DNA of 64,000 nt from contig NZ_RAZT01000018.1 of assembly GCF_003626635.1 (NCBI RefSeq), positions 1 through 64,000 of the forward strand. The letters are read 5' to 3'. Below, piece after piece: positions 15,950-25,515 of the stretch (position 1 is the stretch's first letter; each line of letters begins with the position of its first letter). The DNA is from Micromonospora musae. GTDB lineage: Bacteria > Actinomycetota > Actinomycetes > Mycobacteriales > Micromonosporaceae. Below the pieces are notes generated by a model. It had not been told where the DNA came from. It saw nothing but the letters and a program-made list of their open reading frames with translations, and did not search any database. Both the position numbers and the translations under genes were made by a program.

Positions 15950-17148
15950 TGACTGAGCATGAACAAGGGACCATGGCGGCGGCAGCACCCATCCGCCTCG
16001 AGTCGTTGACCAAGCGCTATCCGGGTCAGGCCGAACCGGCCGTGGACAACCTCACCATGGACATACCGGCGGGCGAGATCGTGGTTCTGGTCGGACCCTC
16101 CGGCTGCGGCAAGACCACCAGTCTGAAGATGATCAATCGGATCATCGAGCCGACCTCGGGACGCATCTTCATCGACGGCGAGGACGTGACCGACGTCAAC
16201 GCCGATCAGCTACGCCGCCGGATCGGCTATGTCATCCAACAGATCGGCCTGTTCCCGCACATGACGATCGCCGAGAACATCGGCATGGTGCCTGGGCTGC
16301 TCGGGTGGAGCCGGTCCCGGATCTCCCAGCGCGTCGACGAACTGCTGGATCTGGTGGGTATGGAGCCGTCGGCCTACCGCAAGCGATACCCGAAGGAACT
16401 GTCAGGCGGTCAGCGCCAACGGGTCGGGGTCGCCCGGGCGATGAGCGCCGATCCTCCGGTGCTGCTGATGGACGAGCCGTTCGGCGCCATCGACCCGATC
16501 ACACGCGAGCGCCTCCAGAACGAGTTCCTCCGCCTACAGAACGACCTTCGCAAGACCATCGTCTTCGTGACCCACGACATCGACGAGGCGATCAAGCTCG
16601 GCGACCGGATCGCGATCCTCACGAAGGGGTCGAAGATCGCGCAGTACGACACCCCGGAGGCGATCCTGACAACTCCGGCCGACGACTTCGTCGCGGATTT
16701 CATCGGCTCGGGCGCCTCCCTCAAGCGACTGAGCCTGAGCCGGGTCCGGGACGTGGAACTCAACCAGTGGGCGGTCGGCCGGCTCGACGACGATCGGGCA
16801 CACCTTCGCCGGACGCTCGCCGACGGCGATCACGCGTCGCTGCTCTTGCTCGACGAGAACCAGCGACCGGTTCGCTGGGTCACCGGCCACGACCTGGCCC
16901 GTTCGGGCGAATCGCTCGACCGGGTGGGGCTTCCCGCGGCGGCCACAGTGGAGCCACATGCCACACTGCACGACGCACTGAACGAGATGGTCACCTCACG
17001 GGTCGGATGCGCCATCGTCGTCGACGACCAGCGCCGGTACCAGGGCATCGTCGACATGCGCACAGTCATGCGGGCCATCGACGAGATGCGGGAGGGCGTG
17101 CAGGCTCGGGACCGGGACACGGCAGGTCGGCCGACGGAGGCCGTTTAA
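15949..17148 (+). CDS. OpuA/OpuB-type ABC ATPase with tandem CBS domains
   Basis: 399 aa from the ATG at 15949, which overlaps the preceding TGA; a GTG at 15946 is an alternative start. The ABC domain has Walker A GPSGCGKTTSLKM, Q-loop QIGLFPHM, signature LSGGQRQRVGVARAM, Walker B VLLMDEPFGAID and the H-loop VFVTHDIDEA. The C-terminal ~120 residues form a CBS pair (DENQRPVRWVTGHDLARSGE; DDQRRYQGIVDMRTVMRAID). In OpuA-type systems this pair senses ionic strength or a nucleotide. Together with the flanking permeases it drives uptake of compatible solutes or their precursors. Confidence 0.93.
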   Translation: MTEHEQGTMAAAAPIRLESLTKRYPGQAEPAVDNLTMDIPAGEIVVLVGPSGCGKTTSLKMINRIIEPTSGRIFIDGEDVTDVNADQLRRRIGYVIQQIGLFPHMTIAENIGMVPGLLGWSRSRISQRVDELLDLVGMEPSAYRKRYPKELSGGQRQRVGVARAMSADPPVLLMDEPFGAIDPITRERLQNEFLRLQNDLRKTIVFVTHDIDEAIKLGDRIAILTKGSKIAQYDTPEAILTTPADDFVADFIGSGASLKRLSLSRVRDVELNQWAVGRLDDDRAHLRRTLADGDHASLLLLDENQRPVRWVTGHDLARSGESLDRVGLPAAATVEPHATLHDALNEMVTSRVGCAIVVDDQRRYQGIVDMRTVMRAIDEMREGVQARDRDTAGRPTEAV

Positions 17149-17149
17149 G

Positions 17150-17950
17150 GTGGCCATCCCAGCATTCGGGGCCAGGACCCGCGAGGCCGCGCCCAACGCC
17201 GACGAACTCCTCACCGAACTCGGCGGACCGTCACGGTTCTGGCGTCGGTTGGGCACCCCGGCGTTGCTCGCCGCCGTCTGCCTGGCGCTCTACCTCTACG
17301 TGCGCAACCAGGATCTCGACAGGATCTCCCAGGCGAGCCTCAACGCCGACACTATTCGTGAGAAGTTGATCGAGCATGTGGAGCTCACCTTCGTCTCCAC
17401 AGTGATCGTCGTCCTCCTGGCGGTGCCGTTGGGGGTGGTGCTGACCCGGCCGGCGGTCCGGAGGTTCTCCCCAGTAGTGCTCGCCGTCGCCAACATCGGT
17501 CAGGCGACGCCGTCGATCGGGGTTCTGGTGCTGATGGCGATCACCGTCGGCATCGGCTTCGACCAGGCTGTCTACGCCCTGGTCATCTATGCCGCGCTGC
17601 CGGTCCTCCGTAACACCATCGTCGGTCTGAACCAGGTCGATCGCATGCTCGTCGAGTCGGGCCGGGGGATGGGTTTGAGCGGCTGGCAGGTGCTTCGCCG
17701 CGTCGAGCTGCCGCTGAGCGTGCCGGTCCTACTTGCCGGTATCCGCACGGCGCTCATCATCAACGTCGGCACCGCCACTCTGGCGACCTTCGTCGGTGCC
17801 GGAGGCCTCGGCTTCCTTATCGACCAGGGGATCCGCTTCGACCGGATGCCCGTTCTCATCACCGGAAGCGTCCTCACCGCCGTTCTGGCACTGCTCCTTG
17901 ACTGGGTGGCCGGCATCGTCGAGGACGCTCTGCGCCCCAAGGGGCTTTGA
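17150..17950 (+). CDS. OpuB-type ABC permease, second subunit
   Basis: 266 aa starting at a GTG directly after the ATPase stop. A ~55-residue cytoplasmic N-terminus precedes one membrane helix (LLAAVCLALYLYV) and the ProW-like core with the EAA loop PVLRNTIVGLNQVDRMLVES followed by GRGMGLSGWQVLRRVELPLS. This is the longer partner of the 15287 permease; having two distinct permeases with one ATPase is normal for OpuB/OpuC loci. Confidence 0.9.
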   Translation: MAIPAFGARTREAAPNADELLTELGGPSRFWRRLGTPALLAAVCLALYLYVRNQDLDRISQASLNADTIREKLIEHVELTFVSTVIVVLLAVPLGVVLTRPAVRRFSPVVLAVANIGQATPSIGVLVLMAITVGIGFDQAVYALVIYAALPVLRNTIVGLNQVDRMLVESGRGMGLSGWQVLRRVELPLSVPVLLAGIRTALIINVGTATLATFVGAGGLGFLIDQGIRFDRMPVLITGSVLTAVLALLLDWVAGIVEDALRPKGL

Positions 17951-17996
17951 CCCACCGCGGCTTCGTCCGATGTCGTTGGGTATCAGAGGAGGAAAC

Positions 17997-18968
17997 ATGA
18001 GCAACACGAAAAAACGAGGACGGTGGCCTGTGCTCGCCGGCGCACTCGCGCTGGTGATGTTCGTCGCCTCGTGCGGCAGCGACGGCAACGACGATGTCGC
18101 GGGTAGCGGAAGCATCGGCGAGAAGTTCGACCTCGGCGGTGCGACGGTGACCGTCGGTTCCAAGGAATTCACCGAGCAGCTCATCCTCGGGAATCTGACC
18201 AAGCTCGCGCTCACCGCTGCCGGCGCCAAGGTGGATGACCAGATCGGCTTGCAGGGCAGTACGACCGTCCGCGGCGCGCTGACCTCCGGCGAGATCGACC
18301 TGTACTGGGAGTACCTCGGCACCGGCTGGGTGACCTACCTGCAGAAGGAGAAGGGCATCCCCGGGGCGAAGGCGCAGTTCGAAGCGGTCCGCGACGCCGA
18401 CGCCGCCAACGGTGTCGCCTGGCTCGATCCGGCCCCTTTCAACAACACCTACGCGATCGCGGCGAGCAACGAGACCGCTGAGCGGCTCGGCGTCGCCTCG
18501 ATCTCCGACGTCGCCGCGCTGGTCGCCAGCAACCCCGGGGAGGCGACCTTCTGCGTCGGCGGGGAGTTCTCCACCCGGCCCGACGGTCTGCCCGGCCTCG
18601 AGAAGGCGTACGGCTTCAAGCTCGCACCGGGCAACGTCTCCAACGTGCAGGACGCCCTCGTCTTCAACCAGGTCGACAAGGGTGATTGTGCCTTCGGCTC
18701 GATCACCTCCACGGACGGCCGGGTGAGTTCTCTCGGTCTCACCGTGCTGACCGACGACAAGCAGTTCTTTCCGCCCTTCAACGGATCCGTGAACGTTCGG
18801 GCCGAGGTGCTCGACAAGCACCCCGAAATCAAGGAGATCTTCGCGCCGATCGCGGCCGCGCTCGACGACGCAACGATGGTCGAGCTCAATGCGAAGGTCG
18901 ACGTGGATGGTGAGGATCCGGCGGATGTCGCCAAGTCCTGGTTGACGGAGAACGGCTACATCGGTTGA
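17997..18968 (+). CDS. OpuAC-type substrate-binding lipoprotein
   Basis: 323 aa. The signal ends in a lipobox (VMFVASCGSDG), so the protein is a membrane-anchored extracytoplasmic lipoprotein. The mature part has the OpuAC/OsmF pattern: VTVGSKEFTEQLILGNLTKL, the GSTTVRGALTSGEIDLYWEY segment lining the betaine-type pocket, and a C-terminal DPADVAKSWLTENGYI. The substrate is probably a quaternary ammonium compound, not further resolved. The ATG at 17997 is preceded by AGAGGAGGAAAC; an in-frame upstream start at 17970 is less likely. Last gene of the operon; two hairpins follow. Confidence 0.92.
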   Translation: MSNTKKRGRWPVLAGALALVMFVASCGSDGNDDVAGSGSIGEKFDLGGATVTVGSKEFTEQLILGNLTKLALTAAGAKVDDQIGLQGSTTVRGALTSGEIDLYWEYLGTGWVTYLQKEKGIPGAKAQFEAVRDADAANGVAWLDPAPFNNTYAIAASNETAERLGVASISDVAALVASNPGEATFCVGGEFSTRPDGLPGLEKAYGFKLAPGNVSNVQDALVFNQVDKGDCAFGSITSTDGRVSSLGLTVLTDDKQFFPPFNGSVNVRAEVLDKHPEIKEIFAPIAAALDDATMVELNAKVDVDGEDPADVAKSWLTENGYIG

Positions 18969-18982
18969 CAAGACTGTCTCGT

Positions 18983-18998
18983 AGGGCTTCGAAGCCCT
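18983..18998 (+). terminator. Perfect 16-bp palindrome after the OpuB operon
   Basis: AGGGCTTC-GAAGCCCT is a perfect palindrome 15 bp past the operon's last stop. It could be a weak terminator or a protein-binding site; the stronger hairpin at 19012 follows. Confidence 0.4.
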
Positions 18999-19011
18999 CC
19001 GGGCGCGCGAA

Positions 19012-19057
19012 CGATCAAGGCCGTGACCTGTGGAGCCACAGGTCACGGCCTTGATCG
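19012..19057. terminator. 22-bp perfect-stem hairpin, bidirectional terminator
   Basis: CGATCAAGGCCGTGACCTGTGG (19012-19033) and its exact reverse complement (19036-19057) are separated by only two bases. It lies between the convergent OpuB operon and the aldo/keto reductase gene, as a bidirectional terminator should. The stem is far longer than the other terminators in the window (9-13 bp) and shares an ATCAAGG outer end with the hairpin at 41535. Confidence 0.7.
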
Positions 19058-19136
19058 CTCATGCAGTTGGTGGAGCTGCTACTGCAACGGCCGGCGTCGT
19101 CGGCCCCAGGGCAGCGCCGGCAGGGAGATCCTGCCG

Positions 19137-19970
19137 TCAGAACTCCTCGTACACCGCCGGATCCTGGTCCGCGAGGCGCCCGTCGGGGCGGCCCAGCGCG
19201 GTGATGGCAGCGATCTCGGCGTCGGTGAGCTCGATGCCGAAGATGTCGAGGTTCTCCTGCTGCCGCTTCGGCGACGCGGCCTTCGGCAGCGGGATCACCT
19301 CGCGGGCCACGTGCCAGGCGAGGATGGCCTGCGCCGGAGTGACGCCGTGCGCGGCCGCGATCTCGGCGATGGTCTGGTTGTCCTGCAGGTCGTTGCCGCG
19401 ACCGAGCGGACTCCACCCCTGCACGAGGATCCCGTGCGCGCGGTGGTAGTCGAGGGCCTCCTGCTGCGGGAAGTAGGGGTGGATCTCGATCTGGTTCACG
19501 ACCGGGGCGACGCCGGTCTCCGACAGCAGCCGGTCGATGTGCTCGGGCAGGAAGTTCGACAGGCCGATGTGCCGGACGAGGCCCCGCTCGCGCGCCTCGA
19601 TCAGGGCCCGCCACGCCTCCACGTAGAGGTCGACCTTCGGGTTGGGCCAGTGGATCAGGTACAGGTCGATCCGGTCGCGGCCGGTGCGGTAGACGCTCTC
19701 CTCGATCGTGGTCAGCGCCTCGGCGTAGCGGTGGTGTCGTCCCGGCAGCTTCGAGGTGACGATCAGCTCGTCGCGTACGGCGGCGGCGCGCGCGGCGCGA
19801 CCCACCGCCCCCTCGTTCTCGTAGTTGACCGCGGAGTCGAGGAGCCGGTAGCCGGCCTGGATCGCCTGACCGATCGACTCGACCCCGTCGGAACCGGTCA
19901 GCCGGTAGGTGCCCAGACCGATCGCCGGCAACGAGGTGCCGTCGGCGGCGGTGAGATGCGGAATCGCCAT
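19137..19970 (-). CDS. Aldo/keto reductase (AKR5-like)
   Basis: 277 aa from the ATG at 19970. Family features in order: IGLGTYRL strand, catalytic Asp in GYRLLDSAVNYENE with the catalytic Tyr38-type residue in that segment, Lys in VTSKLP, His in YLIHWPNP, the substrate-loop signature GLVRHIGLSNFLPEHIDRLL, VNQIEIHPYFPQ, and the C-terminal NADPH-binding PLPKAASPKRQQENLDIFG. It reduces aldehydes or ketones with NADPH in the cytoplasm; the substrate is unknown. A longer frame upstream of 19970 has no conserved residues. Confidence 0.93.
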   Translation of the reverse strand: MAIPHLTAADGTSLPAIGLGTYRLTGSDGVESIGQAIQAGYRLLDSAVNYENEGAVGRAARAAAVRDELIVTSKLPGRHHRYAEALTTIEESVYRTGRDRIDLYLIHWPNPKVDLYVEAWRALIEARERGLVRHIGLSNFLPEHIDRLLSETGVAPVVNQIEIHPYFPQQEALDYHRAHGILVQGWSPLGRGNDLQDNQTIAEIAAAHGVTPAQAILAWHVAREVIPLPKAASPKRQQENLDIFGIELTDAEIAAITALGRPDGRLADQDPAVYEEF

Positions 19971-20176
19971 CGTTGAGGTGCCTTCCCTTCGAGCCTGGTC
20001 GGCCGGTCCGGGTGGCCGCCCCGCCGGGTGGCCCGGTCGCCGGTTGCCGGCCACCGTGACCCTACCGCCCGCCGGTGACCTGGTCGGGCCGCAGGTGACA
20101 GCTCCCCGCCAACGCGTTCCGGTCCGGCTCCGCCGGGCGGGGCGGGCCGACGACGTCGGGATCGACAGGCGCTATC

Positions 20177-20947
20177 GTGCGCCGCGTGGTCGACGGCTTC
20201 GTGTACGCCAACAATGAACCGGACCATCCGCTGGCGGGCGCGCAGGTCGGCGCCCGGGTCCGGCTGCCGTCGTTCGACCCGCCGTGGATCGTGCTCCACC
20301 ACCGGCTCGACGTCGTACGCCCGGCGCGCTGGCCGGGCCGGCTGTTCCGGGTCCGAAGCGTCCCCGCGGAGACCGAGGAGGAACGGGTCGCCCTCGAAGC
20401 TGCCGGGTGGAACCTGCGCACCGACGCGAGCTACCGGCGGGTCTTCGCCGTCGACGTCCTGGCGGAACTCTCCCCCGCGCTCCTGTTCGGCCCGAACGGA
20501 GCCGCCGTGGTGGAGGTCCTGGACCGGGCCGACCGGCTCACCGAAGTGGTCGCCCGTGACCTGGCCGCGGCGCGACATCCGGGGGCCGCGGGCGCGTACC
20601 GCCGTGCCTGGGAGCGCTGGTTGAGCGGCCAGCCCAACGGCGCCGCCTACCGCGACGGCGATCACTCCGGGGTGCTCGCGGTGCCCGGTGCCAGTCCCGC
20701 CGGGTCCCCGATCGGTATCGGTTTCGCCGCCATCTCGATATGCGTGACAGCAAGCGCCCGGCAGCGCGCCGGGTCGGCCGCCTTCATCTTCGACGAGGAC
20801 GACGACGAGGAGCTCCTCGTGGAGCCGTGGAGCACGGCCGGCGCGGCCCTGATCGAAGCGGCCATGGCACTCGGCGCGCCGGAGCTGGTCGACGAGGCTG
20901 ACCGGGCGGCGCTCACGGCCGCCTGGCGGGCGATCCGCCGCTCCTGA
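20177..20947 (+). CDS. Conserved hypothetical protein, 256 aa
   Basis: I do not recognise this family. The protein is soluble, with a beta-rich N-terminal half (PSFDPPWIVLHHRLDVVRPA, WPGRLFRVRSVPA) and helices in the middle (AAVVEVLDRADRLTEVVARD). An acidic patch (FIFDEDDDEELLVEPW) lies before the C-terminal helices. The start is a GTG at 20177, with a second GTG at 20186 possible. The GC bias and the lack of a better frame on either strand support it as real. Its nearest neighbour is the lipoprotein 120 bp downstream; no operon is evident. Confidence 0.6.
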   Translation: MRRVVDGFVYANNEPDHPLAGAQVGARVRLPSFDPPWIVLHHRLDVVRPARWPGRLFRVRSVPAETEEERVALEAAGWNLRTDASYRRVFAVDVLAELSPALLFGPNGAAVVEVLDRADRLTEVVARDLAAARHPGAAGAYRRAWERWLSGQPNGAAYRDGDHSGVLAVPGASPAGSPIGIGFAAISICVTASARQRAGSAAFIFDEDDDEELLVEPWSTAGAALIEAAMALGAPELVDEADRAALTAAWRAIRRS

Positions 20948-21068
20948 GCGTCTCGGCCGGCGGCCGCGGCCACGCCGGATAGCTGCGGCGGGCTCGAACT
21001 CGGTGTCCGGCCACGGGAACCGGGGCCAGCCGTCGCCCGTCTCAACGGTCGGGAGCGAAGGAGGTCGG

Positions 21069-22037
21069 ATGTTCGTGCGTACGGTCGGCGGCCGGGTAGC
21101 GATCGTGCTCGTCGGTCTGGCGTTGGTGGGCTGCGCCCCTGTCCAGCACGGCCCGGCCGTGGGCATGGTGGCGGGTGATCCGGCGGGGCGCTGGAGCTCG
21201 TGTGTCGAGGTCGCTCCGGAGACGACGACGGTGGGCTTCATGGTCACGGCCCCGGACGCGGGCGCGCTGCCCCGACTCGACGACGGTTTCACCCCGGTCG
21301 CGGCGGTCCTGTGCGGGCAGGAGACGCAGCAGCGTCCCGACGGCGGCCAGGACAGGGTGCTCACGGAACGTCGTACCGAGGAGGTGGATGCCCTCACCGC
21401 CGCGCTCCGCCTCGCGGACGAGCCGCCCACCAACGGGCTGTGCACCATGGAGATGCCGCTCGCCCCCTGGCTCGTACTGGTCGACGCCGACGGCCGCTGG
21501 ATCCGTCCCGGCCTGCCGCTCGACCGGTGCCGCAAGCTCCGGGCCGAGGTACGCGACGCGCTCGCCGCACTGCCGACGACCACCGTCTCGACGCGGCCCG
21601 TCGCCGAGCTGGTCTCGGCCGAGGCGGCCGCCGCGGGCTGCAGCCAGCAGTGGAAGGACGTGATCGCGCTGGAGACGACGATGAACCCAGGCGCCCCGCG
21701 CGAGGCGCTACCGGAGCCCCTCCCCACCGGCCGGCAGATCCGCCTCTGCGTCTACGAGGTGCGCAAGAGCGAGCCGGGCACCGGCAACTTCGTACACGGC
21801 ACGGTGCTGCCGCCGCAGCGCGGCGCGGCGATCGGGCGGGCGCTGCGGGAAGCCGGGCCGGTGGCGGTCTGCACGGAGCAGGCCAGCCGTTTCGCGCTGC
21901 TCTGGGCCATGACCGGCGAGGACCCGCAGACGTATGTCGAGCTCGACGGCTGTCACCGGGTCATGGTGGTCGGGGTCGACGGTTCGGTGCTGGCGCAGGG
22001 TGACGCCGCCCTGGCGAAGCTGATCGACGAAGGGTGA
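21069..22037 (+). CDS. Putative lipoprotein, function unknown
   Basis: 322 aa. The signal sequence ends in a lipobox (LVGLALVGCAP), so the mature protein should be anchored outside the membrane. The mature region has several cysteines (WSSCVEV, AVLCGQE, NGLCTME, DRCRKL, AAGCSQQW, IRLCVYE, VAVCTEQ, LDGCHRV), evenly spread and probably disulphide-bonded in pairs. The two halves look like related repeats, each with an R-x-C-x-L/C-x-Y/E pattern. An AGGAGG ribosome site lies just before 21069. No family recognised. Confidence 0.7.
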   Translation: MFVRTVGGRVAIVLVGLALVGCAPVQHGPAVGMVAGDPAGRWSSCVEVAPETTTVGFMVTAPDAGALPRLDDGFTPVAAVLCGQETQQRPDGGQDRVLTERRTEEVDALTAALRLADEPPTNGLCTMEMPLAPWLVLVDADGRWIRPGLPLDRCRKLRAEVRDALAALPTTTVSTRPVAELVSAEAAAAGCSQQWKDVIALETTMNPGAPREALPEPLPTGRQIRLCVYEVRKSEPGTGNFVHGTVLPPQRGAAIGRALREAGPVAVCTEQASRFALLWAMTGEDPQTYVELDGCHRVMVVGVDGSVLAQGDAALAKLIDEG

Positions 22038-22161
22038 CCCTCCGCGGCCCGCAGGGGCGCGGTGGACGCCCCGCTGTCGGGTCACCTCTTCGGTGACGTG
22101 GGCGACCTCCCCGGCGGGAAGGTCCTGGACCCGGTACGCCGCCGATACGATCGACCCCGTC

Positions 22162-25100
22162 ATGCTGCTGCGGGTGCTCGGACCTCTCGAGGTCGAGGTC
22201 GACACGGGCGGAACGGTCGACCTCGGTGGCCCCCGCCAGCGTGCCGTACTCGCGTTGCTGCTCTCGGCGCGCGGTGAGGTCGTCCCCGTCGGTCGGATGA
22301 TCAACGACTTGTGGCGGGGTGCGGCGCCACCCCGGGCGATCGCCTCCCTCCAGGCGTACGTGTCGAACCTGCGTCGCCTGCTGGAGCCGGATCGGGAGCG
22401 TCGGGTGCCGGCCCGGGTGCTGGTGACCGCGCCGCCCGGGTACGCGCTGCGGGTGAGCGCCGACGCCGTCGACGCGGGGCGGTTCGAGGCGATGCTCGGG
22501 CAGGCGCGTTCGGTCGGCTCGGCGGATCCGGGCCGGGCCCGCCTGCTGCTGGGCGGGGCTCTCGACCTGTGGCGTGGCCCGGCGTACGCCGAGTTCGCCG
22601 GAGAACCGTGGGCGCAGCCGGAGGTGACCCGGCTGGAGGAGCTGCGCTTCGCCGCTCGGGAGTTGCTGCTCGACGCGACGCTGCGCTCCGGCGCGGCGGC
22701 CGAGGCGGCCGCGGAGGCGGAGGTGTTGACGAGGCAGGCGCCGCTGCGCGAGGAGAGCTGGCGGCTGCTGGCGCTGGCGTTGTGGCGTGCGGGTCGGCAG
22801 GGGGACGCGCTCGCCGCGCTGCGGCGGGCCCGGGAGGTCCTGGCGGAGGAGCTGGGCCTGGATCCGGGGCCGGCGCTGGTCCAGTTGGAGCTGGCCATCC
22901 TGGGTCAGCGTGTCGATCTCCTTCCGCCCGCCACGGCGGAGCCCGGAACACCGGCGCCGCCGCCCGGCGAGGCGGCCGCCGCGCCGACCGAGGCGGACGC
23001 GTCCAGCCGGCCGGAGCCGCCGACGTTGCGTCCCGCCGGCTCCGACGAGCTGTTCATCGGGCGGGAGGCGGAGCTGGCCACGCTGCGGCGGACCGCCGCC
23101 GAGGCGGTGATTGCCGGACCCCGGATCGCGCTGGTCAGCGGGGAGGCCGGCGCCGGCAAGACGAGTTTGCTCGCCCGCTTCCGGGCTGAGCTGGCCGCCC
23201 AGGGGTGGCTGGTCGTGGTGGGCCGCTGCCCGGAGGTCGAGGGTGCGCCACCGGCCTGGGCGTGGGTGGAGGCGCTGCGGCAGCTGGCCGGGGAGGCGCC
23301 GCCGGGTGATCTCGCGCCGACCCTCGCTCCGCTGCTGGGCGAGGGTGAGTTGGGTGGGGACGTGGCTGCCGGCCGGTTCCGGTTGCACCAGGCCGTCGTC
23401 GCCTGGCTGCGTGCTGCCGCCGTGCGCCAGCCGATCGCCGTCGTCCTCGACGACCTGCACGCCGCCGATGACGAGACGCTGCTGCTGGTACGCAGCGTCG
23501 TCGAGCTGGCCGACGGGGCCGTGCTGTTCGTCGCGGCGGCGCGGCCCGCCGACAGCCGCGAGCGGCTCACCGAGACCATGGCCGCGCTGGCCCGCCGGAC
23601 CCCACGCCGGATCAACCTCTGCGGCCTGTCGCCGGCCGAGGTCGAACGGCTGGTCGGCAGCGTCGCCCGCACGAGCGTCGACGCGGAAACGGTCGCCGCG
23701 CTGGCGGAGCGCACCGGCGGCAACCCGTTCTACGTCTGCGAGTCGGCGCGGTTGCTCGCCGCGGAGGGCACGCTCGTGGCGACCTCGGAGGTGCCGGAGG
23801 GGGTACGCGACGTGCTGCGGCGGCGCCTCAACCGGCTACCGCCGCCGGCGGTGGCCGTACTGCGGCTCGCCGCGGTCGTCGGGCGGGAGGCGGACGTGGC
23901 GACGCTCGTGGCGGCCGCCGACACCGACGAGGCCCTGCTTGTCGAGGCGTTGGAGGCCGGGTTGGCCGCCGGGCTGCTCACCGAGCCGGCGCCCGGGCGG
24001 GTGCGGTTCGTGCACGGCCTGGTCCGCGACACCGTCTACCAGGACCTGTCCCAGTTGCGGCGCGTTCGGATGCACGCCCGGGTCGCGGCCGCGACCCGCC
24101 GGCTGCGTCCGGGCGACTATCCGGCCCTGGCCCACCACTACGCCCGTGCCGCCTCGCCCGAGACCGCGCCGCTCGCCGTCGACTACGCGGTCCGGGCGGC
24201 GGAGCTGGCGCAGCGGCGGTTCGCCCACGACGCGGCGGCGGAGTTGCTCAGCCGGGCGGTGGACGCCGCGGAGACGATCAGCGGGGACCGGGATGCGCTC
24301 CGGGTCGACCTGCTGGGCCGGCTGCTGCGCGCGCAGGCTCGGGCCGGAGCGTTGACCGCCGCCCGGCGGACCCGGGCCGAGGTGGTCGACGTCGCGGTCG
24401 CCTCCGGCCGGGACGAGCTGCTCGTCGCGGCGTTCACCGCGTGGACGGTGCCCACGCCGTGGCTAACCCGCCCGTACGGTGTGGTGGACCGGCGGATCGT
24501 CGATCTGCTGGCGCGGCTGCTGCGCCGGGGCGACCTGGAGCCGCCGGTTCGCTGCCGGCTGCTGGAGGCGTTGACCGTCGAGCTCGACGGCGAGGCGGAC
24601 CCGCGGGGTCCGGAGGCCGGCCGGGAGGCGCTGGCGATCTCGCGTGGGCTGGACGACCCGGAGCTGCGTGCCCTCGGGCTGGCCGCCCGGGTCCGTACCC
24701 TGTCGTACGAGCTGGCGGCGGCGCAGCGGCGCGAACTGGCCCTGGAGCTGCGCGACCTCGCCGACGAACACGGCCTCGTGGCGTACCGCTGGCTGGCCGA
24801 GCAGGTGATCGGGCAGGCCGCGGCCGCGCTGAACGAGCCGGCGGAGGTACGCGCCAGCGTCGCCCGGCAGGGGGCGATGGCGCGGGCGTACCAGCTCAAC
24901 GAGGCCTGGGCGATCCACCTCACCTCGCGGGCCGGTCTCGCGCACGTGGCCGGCGACTTCGCCACGGCGTGGCGGTACTACGGCGAGGCCGCAACCGAGA
25001 TGCGGCGGCAGGGCTCGCTGCACGGCGAGAGCCTCGACTACTTCGCCGGGGCGATCCTGCTGCTCGGCCAGCGGCGACTCGGCGAGTATCTGGACGCGAC

Positions 25101-25515
25101 CCGGCGGGCGCGCGAGACGTTCGGGCCGATCGTCGACGACCTGCTGGCGCTGGCCCTGATCGAGAGCGGTCGGGCCGACGAGGCGCGGGCCATGCCGCTC
25201 GGCGAGCACTGCTACCGTCCCGACTACTTCCGTTCGCTCCTGCTCACGGTGCGCGCGCTGGTCGTGGTGGCGTTGGAGCGCCGGGACCTGGCGCAGTCGG
25301 TGATCGACGACCTGCTCCCGGTACGCGACCAGCTGGCCGGCTTCTCCACCACGACCTTCGTGGCGCGTCCGGTCGCGCTGACGCTCGGGGAGCTGTTCCG
25401 TCTGCTCGGGCGCACCGAGGAGGCGACCCGGCACTTCACGCTCGCGGCCACGGTCGCCCGCCGGTGGGGCGCACCACACTGGCTGGCCGAGGCGACGGCC
25501 GCGTCGACCGCCTGA
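22162..25515 (+). CDS. AfsR/SARP-type regulator: wHTH-BTAD-AAA ATPase-TPR
   Basis: 1117 aa. Residues ~1-95 are an OmpR-like winged helix (LLRVLGPLEVEV, PRQRAVLALLLSARGEVV), ~100-245 a BTAD domain, and ~290-480 an AAA/STAND ATPase with Walker A GEAGAGKTSLLARF (~327) and Walker B AVVLDDLHAADD (~427). The long C-terminal part is TPR-like. Such proteins activate natural-product or developmental genes. The ATG at 22162 was chosen because the wHTH starts immediately. A TACGAT -10 element at 22146-22151 places the transcript start at about the ATG, so the mRNA is probably leaderless. No biosynthetic cluster lies next to it. Confidence 0.88.
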   Translation: MLLRVLGPLEVEVDTGGTVDLGGPRQRAVLALLLSARGEVVPVGRMINDLWRGAAPPRAIASLQAYVSNLRRLLEPDRERRVPARVLVTAPPGYALRVSADAVDAGRFEAMLGQARSVGSADPGRARLLLGGALDLWRGPAYAEFAGEPWAQPEVTRLEELRFAARELLLDATLRSGAAAEAAAEAEVLTRQAPLREESWRLLALALWRAGRQGDALAALRRAREVLAEELGLDPGPALVQLELAILGQRVDLLPPATAEPGTPAPPPGEAAAAPTEADASSRPEPPTLRPAGSDELFIGREAELATLRRTAAEAVIAGPRIALVSGEAGAGKTSLLARFRAELAAQGWLVVVGRCPEVEGAPPAWAWVEALRQLAGEAPPGDLAPTLAPLLGEGELGGDVAAGRFRLHQAVVAWLRAAAVRQPIAVVLDDLHAADDETLLLVRSVVELADGAVLFVAAARPADSRERLTETMAALARRTPRRINLCGLSPAEVERLVGSVARTSVDAETVAALAERTGGNPFYVCESARLLAAEGTLVATSEVPEGVRDVLRRRLNRLPPPAVAVLRLAAVVGREADVATLVAAADTDEALLVEALEAGLAAGLLTEPAPGRVRFVHGLVRDTVYQDLSQLRRVRMHARVAAATRRLRPGDYPALAHHYARAASPETAPLAVDYAVRAAELAQRRFAHDAAAELLSRAVDAAETISGDRDALRVDLLGRLLRAQARAGALTAARRTRAEVVDVAVASGRDELLVAAFTAWTVPTPWLTRPYGVVDRRIVDLLARLLRRGDLEPPVRCRLLEALTVELDGEADPRGPEAGREALAISRGLDDPELRALGLAARVRTLSYELAAAQRRELALELRDLADEHGLVAYRWLAEQVIGQAAAALNEPAEVRASVARQGAMARAYQLNEAWAIHLTSRAGLAHVAGDFATAWRYYGEAATEMRRQGSLHGESLDYFAGAILLLGQRRLGEYLDATRRARETFGPIVDDLLALALIESGRADEARAMPLGEHCYRPDYFRSLLLTVRALVVVALERRDLAQSVIDDLLPVRDQLAGFSTTTFVARPVALTLGELFRLLGRTEEATRHFTLAATVARRWGAPHWLAEATAASTA

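Noticed and set aside
19898..21727. 609-aa open frame on the minus strand
   Set aside because: Overlaps the start of the aldo/keto reductase and all of two plus-strand genes; composition is typical of GC shadow.
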